Origin: Acetobacteraceae bacterium
GTDB taxonomy: Bacteria > Pseudomonadota > Alphaproteobacteria > Acetobacterales > Acetobacteraceae
Assembly (NCBI GenBank): GCA_947476855.1
Contig: CANJSR010000227.1
Span: 1-7,781, forward strand
Length of the DNA stretch: 7,781 nt
Direction of reading: 5' to 3'
Shown: piece after piece, positions 6,460 to 7,781 of the stretch
Layout of the letters: every line of letters begins with the position of its first letter
Position numbering within the stretch: position 1 is the first letter of the stretch
The notes under the pieces: model-generated
Told to the model about the DNA's origin: nothing
Seen by the model: the letters and a program-made list of their open reading frames with translations, nothing else
Databases searched by the model: none
Translations under genes and position numbers: made by a program

Positions 6460-6607
6460 GGTGTCCGACTTTTCCGCCGATGGCTTTGCATGAGTAGCGC
6501 ACGCACGCTGCGACCCGTCAAACAATGTCGTCCGGATTCAGACAACAATCCGCGCGCCACGGTTTGTGACCGGCGCAACCTTACAGGCTGGTTTCTCCTG
6601 TCGTGGC
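6460..6607. other. Intergenic gap between fliJ and the 97-aa gene
   Basis: This 148-bp gap is the largest in the minus-strand run. On the minus strand it holds an interrupted inverted repeat, GCGCC-GGT-CACAA-ACC-gt-GGCGC (6554-6576), shortly after the fliJ stop. No U-run follows, so it is at best a weak terminator. A new promoter for the small genes and his operon could lie downstream of it, but I see no convincing -35/-10 pair. Confidence 0.35.
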
Positions 6608-7036
6608 CTATCGGGATGGTCGGGCACCGATCTCGTCCAGGGACCGCTGCTCGATGCGCTGGCTCTCCTTCAGCTTCGCTTCATCGCGGCGGGTGAGTTC
6701 GGTTTCCACCGCCTCCACCGCACTGCGGGCGATGGTCAGGACGGCGCGCGCCTCATGCGTGCGGGCCTCGGCGTCGCGCAATGCCACCTCCGCGCCCTGC
6801 TGTTCGGCCCGGACGCGGCGGAGCCAGACCGCGAAGGCCTCCACGATCGCGTCATCGGCCTCCAGGCTGCTGGCGCAATCGGTTTCCCGCCGGATGTCTT
6901 CGTCGATCGCCCGGATGGCGGCGGCGGCCCGGGTTTCCTCCGCCACGCAGTCGGCCAGCGTCAGCCTGGCCTCATCCAAGGCCAGGCGGCGCAGGCGGCG
7001 CAGGGTCAACAGCGGTTCATCGCGCATGGCGCTCAT
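6608..7036 (-). CDS. FliJ-like coiled-coil export chaperone
   Basis: A 142-residue protein that is almost entirely charged helix with heptad-like spacing (about residues 10-135), rich in Ala, Glu and Arg and without membrane segments. FliJ/YscO proteins are two-helix coiled coils that insert into the FliI hexamer and escort export substrates. Sequence is poorly conserved in this family, so the call rests on size, coiled-coil character, and position directly after the FliI-type gene, which it overlaps as ATGA (7033-7036). A second ATG at 7027 is also possible. The C-terminal IEQRSLDEIGARPSR resembles the end of FliJ proteins, where E-x-x-x-DE patterns are common. If the ATPase turns out to be of the injectisome type, this would be the YscO equivalent. 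Confidence 0.7.
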   Translation of the reverse strand: MSAMRDEPLLTLRRLRRLALDEARLTLADCVAEETRAAAAIRAIDEDIRRETDCASSLEADDAIVEAFAVWLRRVRAEQQGAEVALRDAEARTHEARAVLTIARSAVEAVETELTRRDEAKLKESQRIEQRSLDEIGARPSR

Positions 7037-7781
7037 ATCCTCATGATGTCGTCGAGTTGGGCGAAGGCCTCATGCAGCCCGACGCGGGCGTAGCGATCCT
7101 GGTTCAGGAAGCCGTTGATCCGGGGGGCCAGGACCAGGGCCTCATCCACCGCCGGATCGGTGCCGTCGCGATAGGCGCCCAGCCGCACCAGGTCGACCGA
7201 CTCGGTCCACACCGCCAGGATCTGGCGGGCTCGGCGGACCAGGCCGATCTCCTCGGCCGACAGGCAGCCGGCGGCGGCGCGGGACAGGGACCGGAGGACA
7301 TCGATCGGGGGATAGCGCCCGGTTTCGGCGATGCGGCGGTCCAGGATCACATGCCCGTCCAGGATGCCCCGCGCGGCGTCGGCGATCGGTTCGTTGTGGT
7401 CGTCCCCTTCGACCAGCACCGTGAACAGCGCGGTGATGTGGCCGGCGGTGCCGTCCGCCGCCTCGATCCCCGGCCCCGCCCGTTCCAGCAGCCGCGGCAG
7501 TTCCGCGAAGACGCTGGGCGGATAGCCCCTGGTGGCGGGCGGTTCGCCGGCCGACAGCCCGATTTCCCGCTGGGCGAGGCAAAAGCGGGTCACGCTATCC
7601 ATTAACAAAAGGACCGATTTGCCCTGGTCGCGGAAATGTTCGGCGACGGTCATCGCCGCATGGGCCGCCTGCCGGCGCATCAGCGGCGGCGCGTCCGAGG
7701 TGGCGACAACGACAACCGAGCGCGCGAGACCCTCCGGCCCCAGGTCGTCCTCGATGAACTCCCGCACCTCCCGCCCGCGCT
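7033..7781 (-). CDS. fliI: Flagellum-specific ATPase FliI, C-terminal part (partial)
   Basis: The frame is open to the right edge and runs RGREVREFIEDDLG at the first visible codons, matching the GERGREV-xEFIE block of FliI/SctN ATPases. About 248 of an expected 440-450 residues are visible. These include the Walker B strand SVLLLMDSVTRF, the following REIGLSAGEPPATRGYPPSVF block, the GHITALFTVLVEGDD segment, DPIADAARGILDGHVIL-like residues, and a C-terminal helical domain ending LDDIMRI. The Walker A loop lies beyond the edge. The enzyme hydrolyses ATP at the base of the flagellar export gate with FliH and FliJ. FliI is preferred over the injectisome homologue because of the adjacent FliJ-like gene, but the two families are close. 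The GTG at 7767 is not a start; it is an internal valine. Confidence 0.88.
   Translation of the reverse strand, partial: RGREVREFIEDDLGPEGLARSVVVVATSDAPPLMRRQAAHAAMTVAEHFRDQGKSVLLLMDSVTRFCLAQREIGLSAGEPPATRGYPPSVFAELPRLLERAGPGIEAADGTAGHITALFTVLVEGDDHNEPIADAARGILDGHVILDRRIAETGRYPPIDVLRSLSRAAAGCLSAEEIGLVRRARQILAVWTESVDLVRLGAYRDGTDPAVDEALVLAPRINGFLNQDRYARVGLHEAFAQLDDIMRI

Noticed and set aside
6781..7605. 274-codon open frame on the plus strand opposite fliI and fliJ
   Set aside because: It begins with a Pro/Arg-rich run and lies antisense to a clear FliI ATPase; no independent support.
1..7781. CRISPR array, tRNA, transposase, prophage or defence system
   Set aside because: No spaced direct repeats, no tRNA-like cloverleaf noticed by eye, and no recombinase, nuclease or other defence motif in any plausible protein of the window.

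Overview
The window looks like chromosomal DNA of a high-GC alphaproteobacterium, possibly Acetobacteraceae or another Rhodospirillales. The basis is strong G/C preference at third codon positions, tightly overlapping genes, and a histidine operon that carries a DUF2628 gene between hisB and hisH. The lineage is inferred from gene order and protein character, not from any database search.

Left part (1-2649): the first 14 codons of a probable MaoC-type dehydratase run off the left edge on the minus strand. Divergent from it, across a 143-bp spacer, is a plus-strand M20 zinc peptidase of the glutamate carboxypeptidase (CPG2) type. It is followed by a plus-strand cyclopropane-fatty-acyl-phospholipid synthase (cfa-type), with an AT-rich possible promoter between the two.

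Middle (2650-5771): after a 196-bp convergent spacer with a GC-rich hairpin comes a compact minus-strand histidine operon. In transcription order it reads hisB, a DUF2628 membrane protein, hisH, a GNAT acetyltransferase, hisA. Most junctions are ATGA overlaps or gaps of 2-20 bp. HisB, HisH and HisA carry their expected catalytic motifs. hisF, the obligate partner of hisH and usually next to hisA, is absent; the operon stops at hisA and the convergent cfa gene follows.

Right part (5817-7781): upstream of hisB on the same strand lie two small genes I do not recognise (94 and 97 codons), a coiled-coil FliJ-like gene, and the C-terminal part of a FliI-type export ATPase that continues beyond the right edge. 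fliI and fliJ overlap by ATGA, as expected of a flagellar (or less likely type III secretion) export unit. All genes from the right edge to hisA are co-oriented.

I find no RNA genes, CRISPR arrays, insertion sequences or prophage parts. Nothing here amounts to a new defence or mobile system. The points of interest are the his operon missing hisF, its two non-his passengers, and the two uncharacterised small proteins between the fli and his genes.
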